A DNA stretch of 64,000 bases, taken from Aeromonas taiwanensis (GTDB lineage: Bacteria > Pseudomonadota > Gammaproteobacteria > Enterobacterales > Aeromonadaceae). The notes under the pieces are model-generated. The model saw nothing but the letters and a program-made list of their open reading frames with translations, was not told where the DNA came from and did not search any database. The translations under genes were made by a program, and so were the position numbers. Shown in pieces: positions 36,451-46,988 of the stretch. Location of the stretch: NCBI RefSeq assembly GCF_000820165.1, contig NZ_CDDD01000096.1, positions 1 to 64,000 on the forward strand, written 5' to 3'. Numbering within the stretch: position 1 is the first letter of the stretch; every line of letters begins with the position of its first letter.

Positions 36451-37320
36451 CACGCGCCGTGCCGGCAGACTGGCCAGCACCACCCCGACACACAAGAGGC
36501 CAAGCGCCAGCCACACCGGCGGCGTGACGGTTTCCCCCAGCAGCCACCAGGCCAGCATGGCCGCCATCACGGGCGTGAGGGAGCCCAGCGCCGAGCTCAC
36601 CTCGGCGCCCAGAGTGCGGATGGCATGGGCGTAACAGAGCGCCGCCAGCAAGCCGGCGCCTATCCCTTGCAGCAGGCCCTGCCACAGCCAGACGCTGGCA
36701 TGGCTCACGGTGGGCAAGGGGCTCCACAGGAGTGTCGGCAACAGCAACAGGGCCGAGGGCACCGCCACCAGCGCGGCGGCATCCAGCGCCGCCAGCCCGC
36801 TGCGTCTGACCGCCAGCGTAAACAGGGCCCACAGCAGGGCCGCCCCCAGAAAGCAGAGTTGTCCCTGCCATATTCCCGGTTTCCCGCCCAGCAACAGGAT
36901 GGCGGTGGCCTGGGCGATGAGGACGAGCCCCCAACGCCGCTGCACGGGGCAGGGGGCACGCCACAGCAGCAAACCCAGCAGGCTGACCATGAGGGGCACA
37001 GTGCCCGGGATCAGGGCGCTGCCCTGCGCCACGGGGGCCAGCTGCATGCCGGTGGCGCCGAGCCAGAAGAAGGGCAGGCCGGCCCCCGCCAGCATGGCCA
37101 GCTGCCAGCGCAGGGGCGTGCGGCGCAGGCGGATGCGGTGACGCCAGTAATAGGGGAGGAGCAGCAGGGCCGGGATGCCAAAGCGCAGCAGCGCCAGCGC
37201 CTGCGGCGGCAGCTTCTCCTCGGCGCCCAGGCGCAGGGAGAGAAAGAAACCGGACCAGAGCAGCACGGTGGCGAGGGCGGCGGCCCAGCCGCTGCAACGG
37301 GGTGATGGTGTGAATGACAT
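36397..37320 (-). CDS. EamA-family (DMT) permease
   Basis: This 307-residue inner-membrane protein has about ten hydrophobic segments in two EamA repeats (GAEEKLPPQALALLRFGIPAL in the first; GAEVSSALGSLTPVMAAMLAW in the second). It probably exports amino acids or metabolites. GGAGGGAG precedes the ATG. It is divergent from an Lrp-type regulator, a common pairing that suggests control by it. The C-terminal Ala/Gln-rich tail (AAQQATAQAAVE) is the portion overlapping viaA. Confidence 0.88.
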   Translation of the reverse strand: MSFTPSPRCSGWAAALATVLLWSGFFLSLRLGAEEKLPPQALALLRFGIPALLLLPYYWRHRIRLRRTPLRWQLAMLAGAGLPFFWLGATGMQLAPVAQGSALIPGTVPLMVSLLGLLLWRAPCPVQRRWGLVLIAQATAILLLGGKPGIWQGQLCFLGAALLWALFTLAVRRSGLAALDAAALVAVPSALLLLPTLLWSPLPTVSHASVWLWQGLLQGIGAGLLAALCYAHAIRTLGAEVSSALGSLTPVMAAMLAWWLLGETVTPPVWLALGLLCVGVVLASLPARRVSAALPAAQQATAQAAVE

Positions 37321-37457
37321 CGGGCTCCCTCCATGGTGTGTCCCGGGTCATTATCCCGCCAGGGGGGAGGGTGTTGCAGGGCAAACTGTTTGAGAAATCA
37401 GGGTGTAATTGCTAGTTTCAGCCAATCCAAAAGGGATTTTTACCGGATATCACCAAG

Positions 37458-37910
37458 ATGCTCGACAGGATTGATTTACATCTGCTGCGCTTGCTGCAAC
37501 AGGATGGGCGCCTCACGACCGTGGAGCTGGCGGAGCAGGTCGGCTTGTCTGCCTCCCCCTGTGCCCGGCGCCTGAAGCGGCTGGAGGGGGAGGGCCATAT
37601 TCGGGGGTATCGCGCCGTGCTGGCGCGGGAGAAGCTCGGGCTTGGCATCACCATCTTCGTCAACGTGCGGCTCAGTCAGCACAGGGAGCCGCTGGTGGAG
37701 GCCTTCGAGCAGGCGGTGGCGGCCATGGCGGAGGTGATCAGCTGTCACACCGTCTCCGGCAACTACGACTACCTGCTGGAGGTGGTGGTGTCCGACCTGC
37801 CCGCCTACGAGCAGTGGATCCGGCGGTTGCAGTCCCAGGACATGGTCAACGACATCAGCAGCCACTTCGCCATTCGCGCGGTCAAGGTGATGGGGCCGCT
37901 CCCCATTTGA
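37458..37910 (+). CDS. Lrp/AsnC-family transcriptional regulator
   Basis: This 150-residue protein has an HTH (LDRIDLHLLRLLQQDGRLT, LAEQVGLSASPCARRLKRLE) and a RAM domain with SGNYDYLLEVVVSDL. It is divergent from the EamA permease across a 137-base gap, so amino-acid-responsive control of that permease is likely. It ends six bases before the convergent GGDEF gene, leaving no room for a separate terminator. The RBS is weak. Confidence 0.9.
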   Translation: MLDRIDLHLLRLLQQDGRLTTVELAEQVGLSASPCARRLKRLEGEGHIRGYRAVLAREKLGLGITIFVNVRLSQHREPLVEAFEQAVAAMAEVISCHTVSGNYDYLLEVVVSDLPAYEQWIRRLQSQDMVNDISSHFAIRAVKVMGPLPI

Positions 37911-37916
37911 CCCTCT

Positions 37917-38921
37917 TCAGGTGTTGGGCCTGTGGTAGAGACCCCGCTCGTTGACCTGTTCCTGATCCAGCAGTGGCTGACCGCTCGGGTGGGCGATGTG
38001 GAAGCCGTGCTTGGTGCCGCGCTTGACCCGGTACATGGCCTGGTCGGCCCGGGCCAGGGCCGTGCTGAAGTCGTCCTGGGGCCGGATGGCGGCGATCCCC
38101 ATGCTCAGCCCCACCGAGGCGTCACCGTTGGGCAGCTCGAATGGCGTGGCGATGGCGTCGATGCACTGGCGGGCGAGGTGACTGGTTCTGGGGTCATCGC
38201 TCGGCCAGGGCAGCAACAGCACGAATTCGTCCCCGCCGATCCGGCCGAGCCTCACCTCCTCGCCGCAGCAGTGGCGAAGGCGCTGGGCGAGGGCAATCAG
38301 CAGTTCGTCGCCGGCGCGGTGACCCAGGTTGTCGTTGACCAGCTTGAAGTCGTCCAGATCGATGAAGCAGATGGCCTGATGCTCGCCGGGGAACTGGCGG
38401 TGCAGGGCCGTGCGGTTGAGCAGGTTGGTGAGGGGATCCCGGTGGGCGAGCTGGGCAAGCTGCTGCTCGTACTCCTTCTCGTGGGTGATGTCGATGTGGG
38501 TGCCCATCACCCGGACGGGGTTGCCCTGCTCATCCCGCTCCACCACCCGGCCCCGGTCCAGTACCCAGGTGGTCTTGCCATCCTTGGCGATCATCCGGTG
38601 CATCGCCTGATAAAACGGGCTCTTGCCCGCCAGGTGATCGAAGAAGGCCTGCAGCACCTGTTCCCTGTCCTCCGGGTGCAGGTGTTCGCGCCAGACGTCG
38701 AAGTGGGCCGACAGCTCCTTGGGCTGATAGCCGAGCATGGAGCCCCAGCGCCGGTTGAAGATGATGAGTTTGCCGGTGGGCACATGGTTCTGCCAGATGC
38801 ACAGGCCGGTGCCGTCCATGGCGGCATCCAGCTTCTCCCGCGCGTCGTCGGCGATGCGCTTGAGGCGCTCGTTCTCCAGCAACAACCTGTCGTAAGCCTC
38901 CCGCAGCTCCTCGTAGGTCAT
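37917..38921 (-). CDS. PAS-GGDEF diguanylate cyclase
   Basis: This 334-residue soluble protein has a short N-terminal coiled coil (residues 1-30), a PAS domain with PAC motif (about 35-155, including LHPEDREQVLQAF and MGTHIDIT) and a GGDEF domain with intact signature IGGDEF, so c-di-GMP synthesis is expected. HRDPLTNLLNR starts the GGDEF domain. The ATG at 38921 is chosen because the open frame upstream has no domain and a GGGA-rich Shine-Dalgarno lies before it. It is divergent from a second GGDEF gene. Confidence 0.9.
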   Translation of the reverse strand: MTYEELREAYDRLLLENERLKRIADDAREKLDAAMDGTGLCIWQNHVPTGKLIIFNRRWGSMLGYQPKELSAHFDVWREHLHPEDREQVLQAFFDHLAGKSPFYQAMHRMIAKDGKTTWVLDRGRVVERDEQGNPVRVMGTHIDITHEKEYEQQLAQLAHRDPLTNLLNRTALHRQFPGEHQAICFIDLDDFKLVNDNLGHRAGDELLIALAQRLRHCCGEEVRLGRIGGDEFVLLLPWPSDDPRTSHLARQCIDAIATPFELPNGDASVGLSMGIAAIRPQDDFSTALARADQAMYRVKRGTKHGFHIAHPSGQPLLDQEQVNERGLYHRPNT

Positions 38922-39118
38922 TCCCCATCCCTTCCCAGTTTGAAAGCCTATATAGTCGATGCAGACTTTCCTTCTGTAAAGAAGGAGATAGCCGGGGGAG
39001 GTTTCGTGGGCGATGAAGGTCTCGATGCCCTGGCGACTGTGCGGCCGGGGGGCAGGAGGGATATGATTGGAGCGATGAACGCGGCATCCTGGCCGGCGAA
39101 CGGGGGGAGTGAATCTGC

Positions 39119-40993
39119 ATGAAGAGTCTGATGGGATTGAGCCTGCTGCTGTGGCTGGGGATGACCCCTGCCCTGGCGCAGCCCTCGGGGCTCTCCGGGC
39201 CCGAGCTGCTGCATGAATTGCAGCAGCTGGAAGACTCGTCGCTGCCCGTCCAGCACTTTCGCGAGCGTGTCGCCGCCCTGGCCGCCGCAGAAGCACAATA
39301 TCCGCCCGAGGTGCAGGGGCGCCTCGTTCGTCTGCAGTGCTGGGCCCAGCCGAGCGATCGGGACGACGACTTCCGGCGCGCCGTGGCATTTGCCGAGCAG
39401 GGGCTGGCCGAGGCCAGAGCCCGCAAGGACAGGGTCACGGAGGCGGGCCTGCTCGCCTGTCGCGGCTATCACCGCCAGCTGCTCGGCAACATGGTCGAGG
39501 CCAGAGAGGATTACGACGCGGCCCTGACCCTGGCCCGCCGGCTGGGGGATGAGCGTCAGCGGGCCGACACCCTCAACCTGCGGGGGGAGATGTACGCCTA
39601 TCAGGGAGAGCTGGCCGAGGGGCTGATGGATCTCATCGATGCCCACCGCCGCTACGAGTCCCTCGGCTTGGAGGCCAAGGGGCGTGAGGTGCTGACCCGG
39701 ATCGCCAACACCTACCGCAGGATGGGCTTCTACGAGCGGGCCGAGAGCTACTTCAAGGATCTGGAGCACGACTACCGGCAGCTCGAAGACGAGGAGCATC
39801 TGGTGGACATCCACAGCCAGCAGGGGCTCCTCTATATGGAGACGGAAGAGTACGGCAAGGCGCTGCCCCTGATGGCGGAGGCGGAACGCTACTACCTGGG
39901 GCAGCAGCAGGAGGCCATGCTGGCCTGGACCCGGATCGAGATGGCCACCATCCTGCTCAAGCAGGGCAAGACACCGCAGGCCAAGACCAAGCTGGCAGAG
40001 GCCGCCGCTCTGCTGCACCAGAGGGAAGGGGCCGATAGCGTGACCCTGGGCCACTGGCACATCGTCATGGCCATGGCCCTGGAGGCCGAAGGCAAGCCGG
40101 CCGAGGCCCTGCAACACCTCGGGAAGGCGGAACCCGTCTTCACCCGGGAGCAGAACCTGCGTTTTCTCGCCCGGGTGCATGAGGTGCGTGCCCGGGTGCT
40201 GGAGCGCCAGGGGCACATCCAGGCGGCGCTAGCCAGCCTCAAGAGCTTCGTCCAGACCCGTCATGCCCTCGAGCAGCGGCTGCGGGAGCAACGCACCCTG
40301 CAGATGCGCTTCGAGTTCGATCTCTCCCGCAAGGAGCTGGAGAACCAGACCCTGAGAGCGAGCCAGCAGTTGCAGGCCGAGAAGCTCAAGCAGTTGCAGG
40401 AGCGGCGCTACTGGCAATATCTGGTGTTGTTCCTGCTGCTGCTGGTGATGGGCATTCTGGTGGTGCACCAGCGTGGACGCACCCGCAAGATGCAGCGCCT
40501 CGCCATGACGGACGAGTTGACGGGCATCCACAACCGGCGCCAGATCCAGGCCAAGGGGCGCAAGTGGTTCATCCAGGCGCGGGAGGAGGGCAAGCCCCTG
40601 TGCGTGCTGCTGCTGGACATCGATCACTTCAAGCGGGTCAATGACACTCTTGGCCACCACGTCGGGGACCGGGTGCTGACCGCCGTGGCCCAGTGCATCG
40701 AGTCTCAGCTGCGCAGCCTGGACAGGGTGGGGCGCAACGGCGGCGAGGAGTTTCTGGTGCTGCTGCCGGACACCCGTCTCGACGAGGCCGCCGAGGTGGC
40801 GGAGCGGATCCGCCAGGAGGTCGCCCGTCTCGCCATCGAGGAGGTGCCGGCGGATCACGCCATCCGCATCAGCATCGGCTGCGCCGAGTTCAAGCGCGAG
40901 GATGACAACCTGGGCGAACTGATCCGCCGCGCCGATGAGGCCATGTACGAGGCCAAGCTGGCGGGCCGCAACCGGGTGATGAGGGCGTCGTGA
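39119..40993 (+). CDS. TPR-membrane-GGDEF diguanylate cyclase
   Basis: This 624-residue protein has a signal peptide (cleaved after LAQ, about residue 21) and a periplasmic array of TPR-like helical repeats to about residue 380. A coiled coil (EQRLREQRTLQMRFEFDLSRK) follows, then one membrane segment (about 438-455) and a cytoplasmic GGDEF domain with the GGEEF variant of the active signature. It should convert an envelope signal into c-di-GMP. It is divergent from the PAS-GGDEF gene; no EAL or HD-GYP partner is in the window. Confidence 0.9.
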   Translation: MKSLMGLSLLLWLGMTPALAQPSGLSGPELLHELQQLEDSSLPVQHFRERVAALAAAEAQYPPEVQGRLVRLQCWAQPSDRDDDFRRAVAFAEQGLAEARARKDRVTEAGLLACRGYHRQLLGNMVEAREDYDAALTLARRLGDERQRADTLNLRGEMYAYQGELAEGLMDLIDAHRRYESLGLEAKGREVLTRIANTYRRMGFYERAESYFKDLEHDYRQLEDEEHLVDIHSQQGLLYMETEEYGKALPLMAEAERYYLGQQQEAMLAWTRIEMATILLKQGKTPQAKTKLAEAAALLHQREGADSVTLGHWHIVMAMALEAEGKPAEALQHLGKAEPVFTREQNLRFLARVHEVRARVLERQGHIQAALASLKSFVQTRHALEQRLREQRTLQMRFEFDLSRKELENQTLRASQQLQAEKLKQLQERRYWQYLVLFLLLLVMGILVVHQRGRTRKMQRLAMTDELTGIHNRRQIQAKGRKWFIQAREEGKPLCVLLLDIDHFKRVNDTLGHHVGDRVLTAVAQCIESQLRSLDRVGRNGGEEFLVLLPDTRLDEAAEVAERIRQEVARLAIEEVPADHAIRISIGCAEFKREDDNLGELIRRADEAMYEAKLAGRNRVMRAS

Positions 40994-41048
40994 TCCCGCC
41001 CGGGCCGGCGCCGTCGATGCCGGGCTGGGTATTTTTCACTCGCGCGGG

Positions 41049-41054
41049 TATAAT
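41049..41054 (+). promoter_or_regulatory. possible prfC -10 box
   Basis: A perfect TATAAT lies 195 bases before the prfC ATG and about 55 bases after the preceding stop codon. No clear -35 is visible. If used, the mRNA has a leader of about 185 bases without an evident ORF. Confidence 0.45.
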
Positions 41055-41244
41055 GCCGCGCAATTTTGCTTTGGCTCAGGCGAGAAGACCCATGTAACGC
41101 AACCCTCTTCCTTGTTTCCACCGGCCGGTCCCTGACCCGCCCGCGTGGCGCTGTTGCCTGCATGGGCGCCCTGATCCCGAGGTGCTGTCCCGCATTTATT
41201 CCCACGGTGGCCCGTGCCGCCGCTCAATAGAAGAACGTCGAATT

Positions 41245-42831
<1,587 letters not shown>

Positions 42832-42874
42832 TCACCCCGCCCGCGCCCAGCGGGTGGCTGATGCAATAAGAGAG

Positions 42875-42897
42875 ACCCCGCTTCGGCGGGGTTTTTT
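42875..42897 (+). terminator. prfC terminator
   Basis: ACCCCGC/GCGGGGT with a TTCG loop is followed by a T run. Confidence 0.92.
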
Positions 42898-43000
42898 GTT
42901 ATGGGGCGTTTTCTGGGAAGGGGGGCGATCCCCATCCGGGGGTTGATGGGTGAATAAAAACAAAGGATAAGTGATTTAAATTTCATTCATGGAGAGGAAC

Positions 43001-43339
43001 ATGTCCGTCATCCAACCCGTAGAGGCGCAGTTTGCCGCCTACAATGCCCACGACCTCGACGCCTTCGTGGCCTGCTTTGCCACGGATTTCAAAGGCTATC
43101 GCATGCCGACCGAAACCCCCTCCCTCGTCGGCAGGGAGGCGCTGCGGGCCTTCTATGGTTCGCATCGCTTCAACAACCCGACACTCAAGGCGGAGCTGAT
43201 CACCCGAACCCTGCTCGGCAACAAGGTGTTCGATCACGAGCTGATTTATGGCCTCTCCCCGGAACCCATCGAGAGCGTGGCGGTATTCGAGGTGGAGGAG
43301 GGCCTTATCAAGACCGCCTGGTTCTATTTCCCCTCCTGA
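43001..43339 (+). CDS. SnoaL-like / NTF2-fold protein
   Basis: This 112-residue protein of the nuclear-transport-factor-2 fold has FAAYNAHDLDAFVACFATDF and VGREALRAFYGSHRF as in SnoaL-type small isomerases or binding proteins. No catalytic set can be assigned. GGAGAGG just before the ATG at 43001 favours it over the ATG at 42989, which overlaps that Shine-Dalgarno. It stands alone after the prfC terminator. Confidence 0.75.
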   Translation: MSVIQPVEAQFAAYNAHDLDAFVACFATDFKGYRMPTETPSLVGREALRAFYGSHRFNNPTLKAELITRTLLGNKVFDHELIYGLSPEPIESVAVFEVEEGLIKTAWFYFPS

Positions 43340-43342
43340 GTG

Positions 43343-43457
43343 TCCACTCCCGAAGGGAGAGGGCAGACATCCTGTGTCTGCCCGAAACTGGGCGGGATCT
43401 TGTTTGCCTCCTTCCCCCTCCTTGTCAGATAAACGGGAGAAGGGGTTGGGATGAGGG
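43343..43457. repeat. REP-like palindromic sequence
   Basis: This intergenic stretch contains CTCCCGAAGGGAG, a GGGCAGACA/TGTCTGCCC hairpin and a C-rich/G-rich pair (CTTCCCCCTCC with GGAGAAGGGG). It resembles the CCCTTCTCCC/GGGAGAAGGG elements at 53980-54112, so it is probably a dispersed extragenic palindrome family. Confidence 0.55.
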
Positions 43458-43473
43458 ACAGAGGACGCGCTGA

Positions 43474-43935
43474 CTAGAAGGTGCGCAGCAAGCGGGCGGG
43501 GTTGCCGGCATAGGTGCCAGGGATAGTGATGTCCCGGGTCACCACGGCGCCGGCACCGATGACGGCCCCCTGACAGATCCGCACCGGCAGAATGGTGGCG
43601 TTTGAACCGATGGATACATTGTCCCCGATGTGGGTGCGGCCCCAGCTGGCGGGATCCGGGTCGGGGGCGCCACCTTGAAAGAGGTCATTGGCAAACATGA
43701 CGCCGTGGCCGATGAAGCAGCGCTCCCCTATGGTCACATGCTCGCAGATGAAGCTGTGGGACTGGATGCGGGTTGCACGCCCGATGGAGACGTTCGACTG
43801 TATTTCCACGAAGGGGCCGACAAAGACATCGTCAGCCAGGGTGCAGCCGTAGAGATTGACGGGTTCAACCAGCCTCACCCGTTCGCCGAAGCTGACATCC
43901 CGTATGCCGGCAGAGAGCCGTGTCGGTTCATTCAT
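43474..43935 (-). CDS. left-handed beta-helix acyltransferase (hexapeptide repeat)
   Basis: This 153-residue protein is built of hexapeptide repeats ([64 protein letters not shown]). It belongs to the WbbJ/DapH-like transferases that use acetyl-CoA on sugars or amines. Its ATG overlaps the stop of the MarR-GNAT gene (ATGA), so the two are translationally coupled. The acceptor is unknown. Confidence 0.85.
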   Translation of the reverse strand: MNEPTRLSAGIRDVSFGERVRLVEPVNLYGCTLADDVFVGPFVEIQSNVSIGRATRIQSHSFICEHVTIGERCFIGHGVMFANDLFQGGAPDPDPASWGRTHIGDNVSIGSNATILPVRICQGAVIGAGAVVTRDITIPGTYAGNPARLLRTF

Positions 43936-44858
43936 ATTGCCTCCTGCCCGTCGAGTGCCAGCACCATGCAGATCTCGCAGGCGTCGTGACCGGTGCAGCC
44001 CAGGGGCCCCGGCAGGTGTTCGAAGCCCAGGGATTCGTAGAGGCTGGTGGCCTCGCGTAGCACGGCGGTGGTCTCCAGATAGCAGCGCTGATAACCCAGG
44101 ATGCGCGCCTCGGCCAGGGCCTGCAGCACCAGGCGCCGCCCCAGCCCGAGCCCCCGCAGGGCGGGCAGGAAGTACATCTTCTGCAACTCGCACACATCCG
44201 GTGCCCCCGCCAGCGGCGCTATGCCGCCGCCGCCGAGAATGCTGCCGTCAGGCCCCTCGATCACCCAGTAGCGGCTGCGCTCCCCCTGATAGGTCTCGTG
44301 GAGGAAGTCGAGGTTGGGATCCGCCACCCCATAGCCCTTGTCGGCGGTGAGGCCGTATTCGGCGGAGACGGCGCGCACCACGGCGGCGATCCGGGGATCG
44401 TCGTCGGCCCGGATGGGGCGGATGAGGTAGCCGTGCTGACGGCGGGCGCGGGAGAGGGCGCTGCGATAGAGTCGCATCCCCTCCCAGATCTGCTCGCACT
44501 CTGCGGGGGAGAGCTGGGCCAGGGCGCCCGCCATGGTCTCGTCCATCTGCCGGTGCAGCTCCTCGAGCTGTGCCGCGCCCTGTTCGGTGAGGGTGGCCTC
44601 CTTGCTGCGCCCGTCCGAGGGGTGGGGCTGCCAGGCGATGAGCCCCCGCTCGGCGAGGCGGGCCAGGGGGCGGCTGGCGTTGGATTTGTCGATGCGAAGG
44701 CGCTCGGCCAACTGCTGGTTGGTGGCGGGGCCGTTTTCCAGCTCAATCAGCAGGTGGGCTTCCAGGGGGCTGAGGGCCAGGGAGCCACACTGTTGGGAGA
44801 GCATGCCGAGTTCGCGTACCAATTCCCGTGACAGGGCGCGCAGGGGACGGGGATCCAT
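43932..44858 (-). CDS. MarR regulator-GNAT acetyltransferase fusion
   Basis: This 308-residue two-domain protein has a MarR winged helix at about residues 1-145 ([36 protein letters not shown]). The GNAT domain at about 155-305 has the acetyl-CoA loop [11 protein letters not shown] and [20 protein letters not shown]. Such fusions may couple sensing to acetylation. AAGGA lies about nine bases before the ATG at 44858. Two inverted repeats upstream look like autoregulatory operators. It is coupled to the downstream acyltransferase. Confidence 0.88.
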   Translation of the reverse strand: MDPRPLRALSRELVRELGMLSQQCGSLALSPLEAHLLIELENGPATNQQLAERLRIDKSNASRPLARLAERGLIAWQPHPSDGRSKEATLTEQGAAQLEELHRQMDETMAGALAQLSPAECEQIWEGMRLYRSALSRARRQHGYLIRPIRADDDPRIAAVVRAVSAEYGLTADKGYGVADPNLDFLHETYQGERSRYWVIEGPDGSILGGGGIAPLAGAPDVCELQKMYFLPALRGLGLGRRLVLQALAEARILGYQRCYLETTAVLREATSLYESLGFEHLPGPLGCTGHDACEICMVLALDGQEAI

Positions 44859-44881
44859 GGATGAGTGTCCTTCTGGTGATG

Positions 44882-44902
44882 TTGGTTGTGATGCGCAACC
44901 AA
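44882..44902. promoter_or_regulatory. inverted repeat, likely MarR operator 1
   Basis: TTGGTTG and CAACCAA are perfect 7-base arms around a 7-base spacer, 24 bases upstream of the MarR-GNAT start. Confidence 0.55.
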
Positions 44903-44914
44903 TATAGCCTTTTG

Positions 44915-44929
44915 GTTGTTTGTGACAAC
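44915..44929. promoter_or_regulatory. inverted repeat, likely MarR operator 2
   Basis: GTTGT and ACAAC flank a 5-base spacer. The motif repeats the GGTTG core of the first site, 33 bases from it, or about three helical turns. Confidence 0.4.
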
Positions 44930-44979
44930 TATTTTTTCGGTGGGCAGAAGGGGGCGAACGGGCGGAGAAAAACGGGCAG

Positions 44980-45003
44980 AAAAAAGGGCCCGGGAGGGGG
45001 CCC
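44980..45003 (-). terminator. terminator of the ene-reductase gene
   Basis: On the minus strand two GGGCCC blocks (45003-44998 and 44991-44986) pair across a six-base loop and are followed by six Ts, about 110 bases beyond the stop codon. Confidence 0.65.
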
Positions 45004-45115
45004 AAACATTGGAAACCCGCGCCGGGGCGCGGATCCCATCCTTGGTCAGTGACGTTGCCCGCCACACCCGCTTAGCCAGCCAGGTGTCGGCTGCGGAGCG
45101 GTGTCTGGGCGTGGC

Positions 45116-46153
45116 TTATACCAGTTCCGCCAGCATGGTGTCGGCATAGGGCGTCAGCGCCTCCCCCTTCTTCACCTTGGCGAGGTAGTCCGGGTTGGCG
45201 ATGAGCGGGCGACCGATGGCGATGAGATCGAAGCGCTCGGCCTTGATGGCATCGAGCGCGGTCTCGGCGCTGTAGTTGCCCACCCCGACCAGGTGGCCGT
45301 CGTAGCGGGCACGCAGGTAGTCGGAGGCGCGGCCATCCAGATAGTCGAAGGTGAGGCTGTCGTCGAAGATGCCGAGGTGCACATAGGCCAGGGTGCGCTG
45401 GTTCAGCTCGGCCAGCAGGTGGTCGAACACGGCGCGATCCCGCGCATCCCCTTCCAGGTGCACGTAGGCACCGGGGGAGAGGCGAAGGCCGGTGCGATCC
45501 CCGCCGATGCGGGCGGCGATGGCATCCACCACCTCCAGGGCGAAGCGGCTCATCTTCTCGGGGCTGCCGCCGTAGCTGTCGGTGCGCAGGTTGCTTGAGT
45601 GGTGCAGGAACTGATCGATGAGGTAGCCGTTGGCACCGTGGATCTCCACCCCGTCGAAGCCCGCCTCGATGGCGTTGGCGGCGGCCTGGGCGTAATCCTC
45701 GACCAGCCGGGCAATCTCGCTCTCGGTCAGGGCGCGGGGCACCTGGTAGACCAGGTCGCGCATGCGCGGCACAGTGCCTTCATGGGCGACGGCGGAGGGG
45801 GCCAGCACCTCGGCATTGTGGAAGAAGGGGTGGGAGAGACGGCCCACGTGCCACAGCTGGGCGAAGATCTTGCCGCCGTTGGCGTGCACGGCGCCGGTTA
45901 CCTTCTTCCATCCTTCGATCTGCTCGGCGCTGTAGAGCCCCGGCGTGTTGGGGTAGCCCTGGCCGTCCGGACGAATGATGGTCGCTTCGGAGATGATGAG
46001 GCCGATGTCGGCGCGGCGGCCGTAGTAGGCGGCCATCTGTTCGGTCGGCACCAGTCCCGGGCCCGCCATGCAGCGGGTGAGGGGAGCCATCATGAAACGG
46101 TTCGCGAGGGTGAGAGTGTCGTTGAGGCGGTACGGCTGAAACAGGGTATCCAT
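45116..46153 (-). CDS. Old Yellow Enzyme-family ene-reductase (NemA-like)
   Basis: This FMN-dependent NAD(P)H oxidoreductase reduces activated C=C bonds and related electrophiles. The 345-residue TIM barrel starts LFQPYRLNDTLTLANRFMMAPLTR. It shows the substrate-binding His/Asn of EIHGANGYLIDQFL, FAQLWHVGR and GRPLIANPD. The ATG at 46153 fits the family N-terminus. It is divergent from a TetR regulator with a perfect 20-base palindrome between them, paralleling nemR-nemA control of electrophile detoxification. Confidence 0.92.
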   Translation of the reverse strand: MDTLFQPYRLNDTLTLANRFMMAPLTRCMAGPGLVPTEQMAAYYGRRADIGLIISEATIIRPDGQGYPNTPGLYSAEQIEGWKKVTGAVHANGGKIFAQLWHVGRLSHPFFHNAEVLAPSAVAHEGTVPRMRDLVYQVPRALTESEIARLVEDYAQAAANAIEAGFDGVEIHGANGYLIDQFLHHSSNLRTDSYGGSPEKMSRFALEVVDAIAARIGGDRTGLRLSPGAYVHLEGDARDRAVFDHLLAELNQRTLAYVHLGIFDDSLTFDYLDGRASDYLRARYDGHLVGVGNYSAETALDAIKAERFDLIAIGRPLIANPDYLAKVKKGEALTPYADTMLAELV

Positions 46154-46177
46154 GGTCGTCTGTCCTGAGGGGATGAT

Positions 46178-46197
46178 TCTTGAATGCGCATTCAAGA
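46178..46197. promoter_or_regulatory. perfect 20-bp palindrome, likely TetR operator
   Basis: TCTTGAATGCGCATTCAAGA is fully palindromic and lies 25 bases upstream of the ene-reductase ATG, in the divergent control region. Confidence 0.65.
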
Positions 46198-46225
46198 CGT
46201 TTTTTGGTTTGTGTGCAAGTCTTTT

Positions 46226-46241
46226 TTGAGCAAGCATTCAA
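46226..46241. promoter_or_regulatory. second, imperfect TetR operator
   Basis: TTGAGCAAGCATTCAA shares the TTGA...TTCAA outer arms of the perfect palindrome 48 bases to the left. Confidence 0.45.
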
Positions 46242-46322
46242 CATGGATTGGACAGGTCTGCTGGGGTAAACTTGCCGCCCTGTTTTTCACCGTCCTGCGG
46301 GACCATAGCCAACGGAGACCCC

Positions 46323-46895
46323 ATGCGCACTGCCGAATACGATCGGGCGTTTGTCCTGCGAAGCGCCATGGAGGCGTTTCGCGCCAAAGGGTATGCCAAG
46401 ACCACCATGCAGGAGCTGGTGGCGGCGACCGGTCTGCACCCGGGCAGCCTCTACGCGGCCTTTGGCAACAAGCGCGGCCTGCTGCTGGCGGCGGTGGATC
46501 ACTACGTGGAGGAGAAGGGTTCCCTGCGTCGCAGCTGTTTTGCACAGGGGAGTCCGCTGGTCGGGCTGCACGCCTACTTCACCCGGCTGGTGGACGATGC
46601 CCTCTGCGGCACCTGCCTGGTGACCCGCACCCTGATGGAGCTGGCGGCACAGGATGAAGAGCTGCACCAGCGCTTCAAGGCCATCTATGGGGAGCTGGAA
46701 AGCGACCTGGCCTGGCTGCTGGGCCAGGCGAGCGAGCAGGGGGAGCTGGTGGCCGGGTGCGACGTGCCCACCCTGACCGCCTTCCTGCAGGTCAATATCC
46801 AGGGGCTGATCACCTTCGCCCAGTGTCACCCCGATCGCGCCCTGCTGGAGGGGGTCGTCAACCAGGTGATGGCCGCCCTGCCCAGAACACGCTAA
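46323..46895 (+). CDS. TetR/AcrR-family repressor
   Basis: This 190-residue protein has an N-terminal HTH (RSAMEAFRAKGYAKTTMQELVAATGLHPGSLYAAFGNK) and a helical ligand domain containing C75-like and CGTCL cysteines that could sense electrophiles. GGAG precedes the ATG at 46323. It is divergent from the ene-reductase, which it probably represses through the two palindromes between them. Confidence 0.9.
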   Translation: MRTAEYDRAFVLRSAMEAFRAKGYAKTTMQELVAATGLHPGSLYAAFGNKRGLLLAAVDHYVEEKGSLRRSCFAQGSPLVGLHAYFTRLVDDALCGTCLVTRTLMELAAQDEELHQRFKAIYGELESDLAWLLGQASEQGELVAGCDVPTLTAFLQVNIQGLITFAQCHPDRALLEGVVNQVMAALPRTR

Positions 46896-46988
46896 CGCGT
46901 TATTCTACCGCTCATTTTTCCTCTTCCCCCTTGCCCTTGCGGCGCCCCTCTTCCATCTTGATGGGGGGATCCCGTGGAGGAAGATGAA

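Noticed and set aside
38922..39389. Upstream extension of the PAS-GGDEF gene
   Set aside because: The open frame continues but encodes Arg/Ala/Pro-rich sequence antisense to the TPR-GGDEF gene start; the ATG at 38921 has an RBS.
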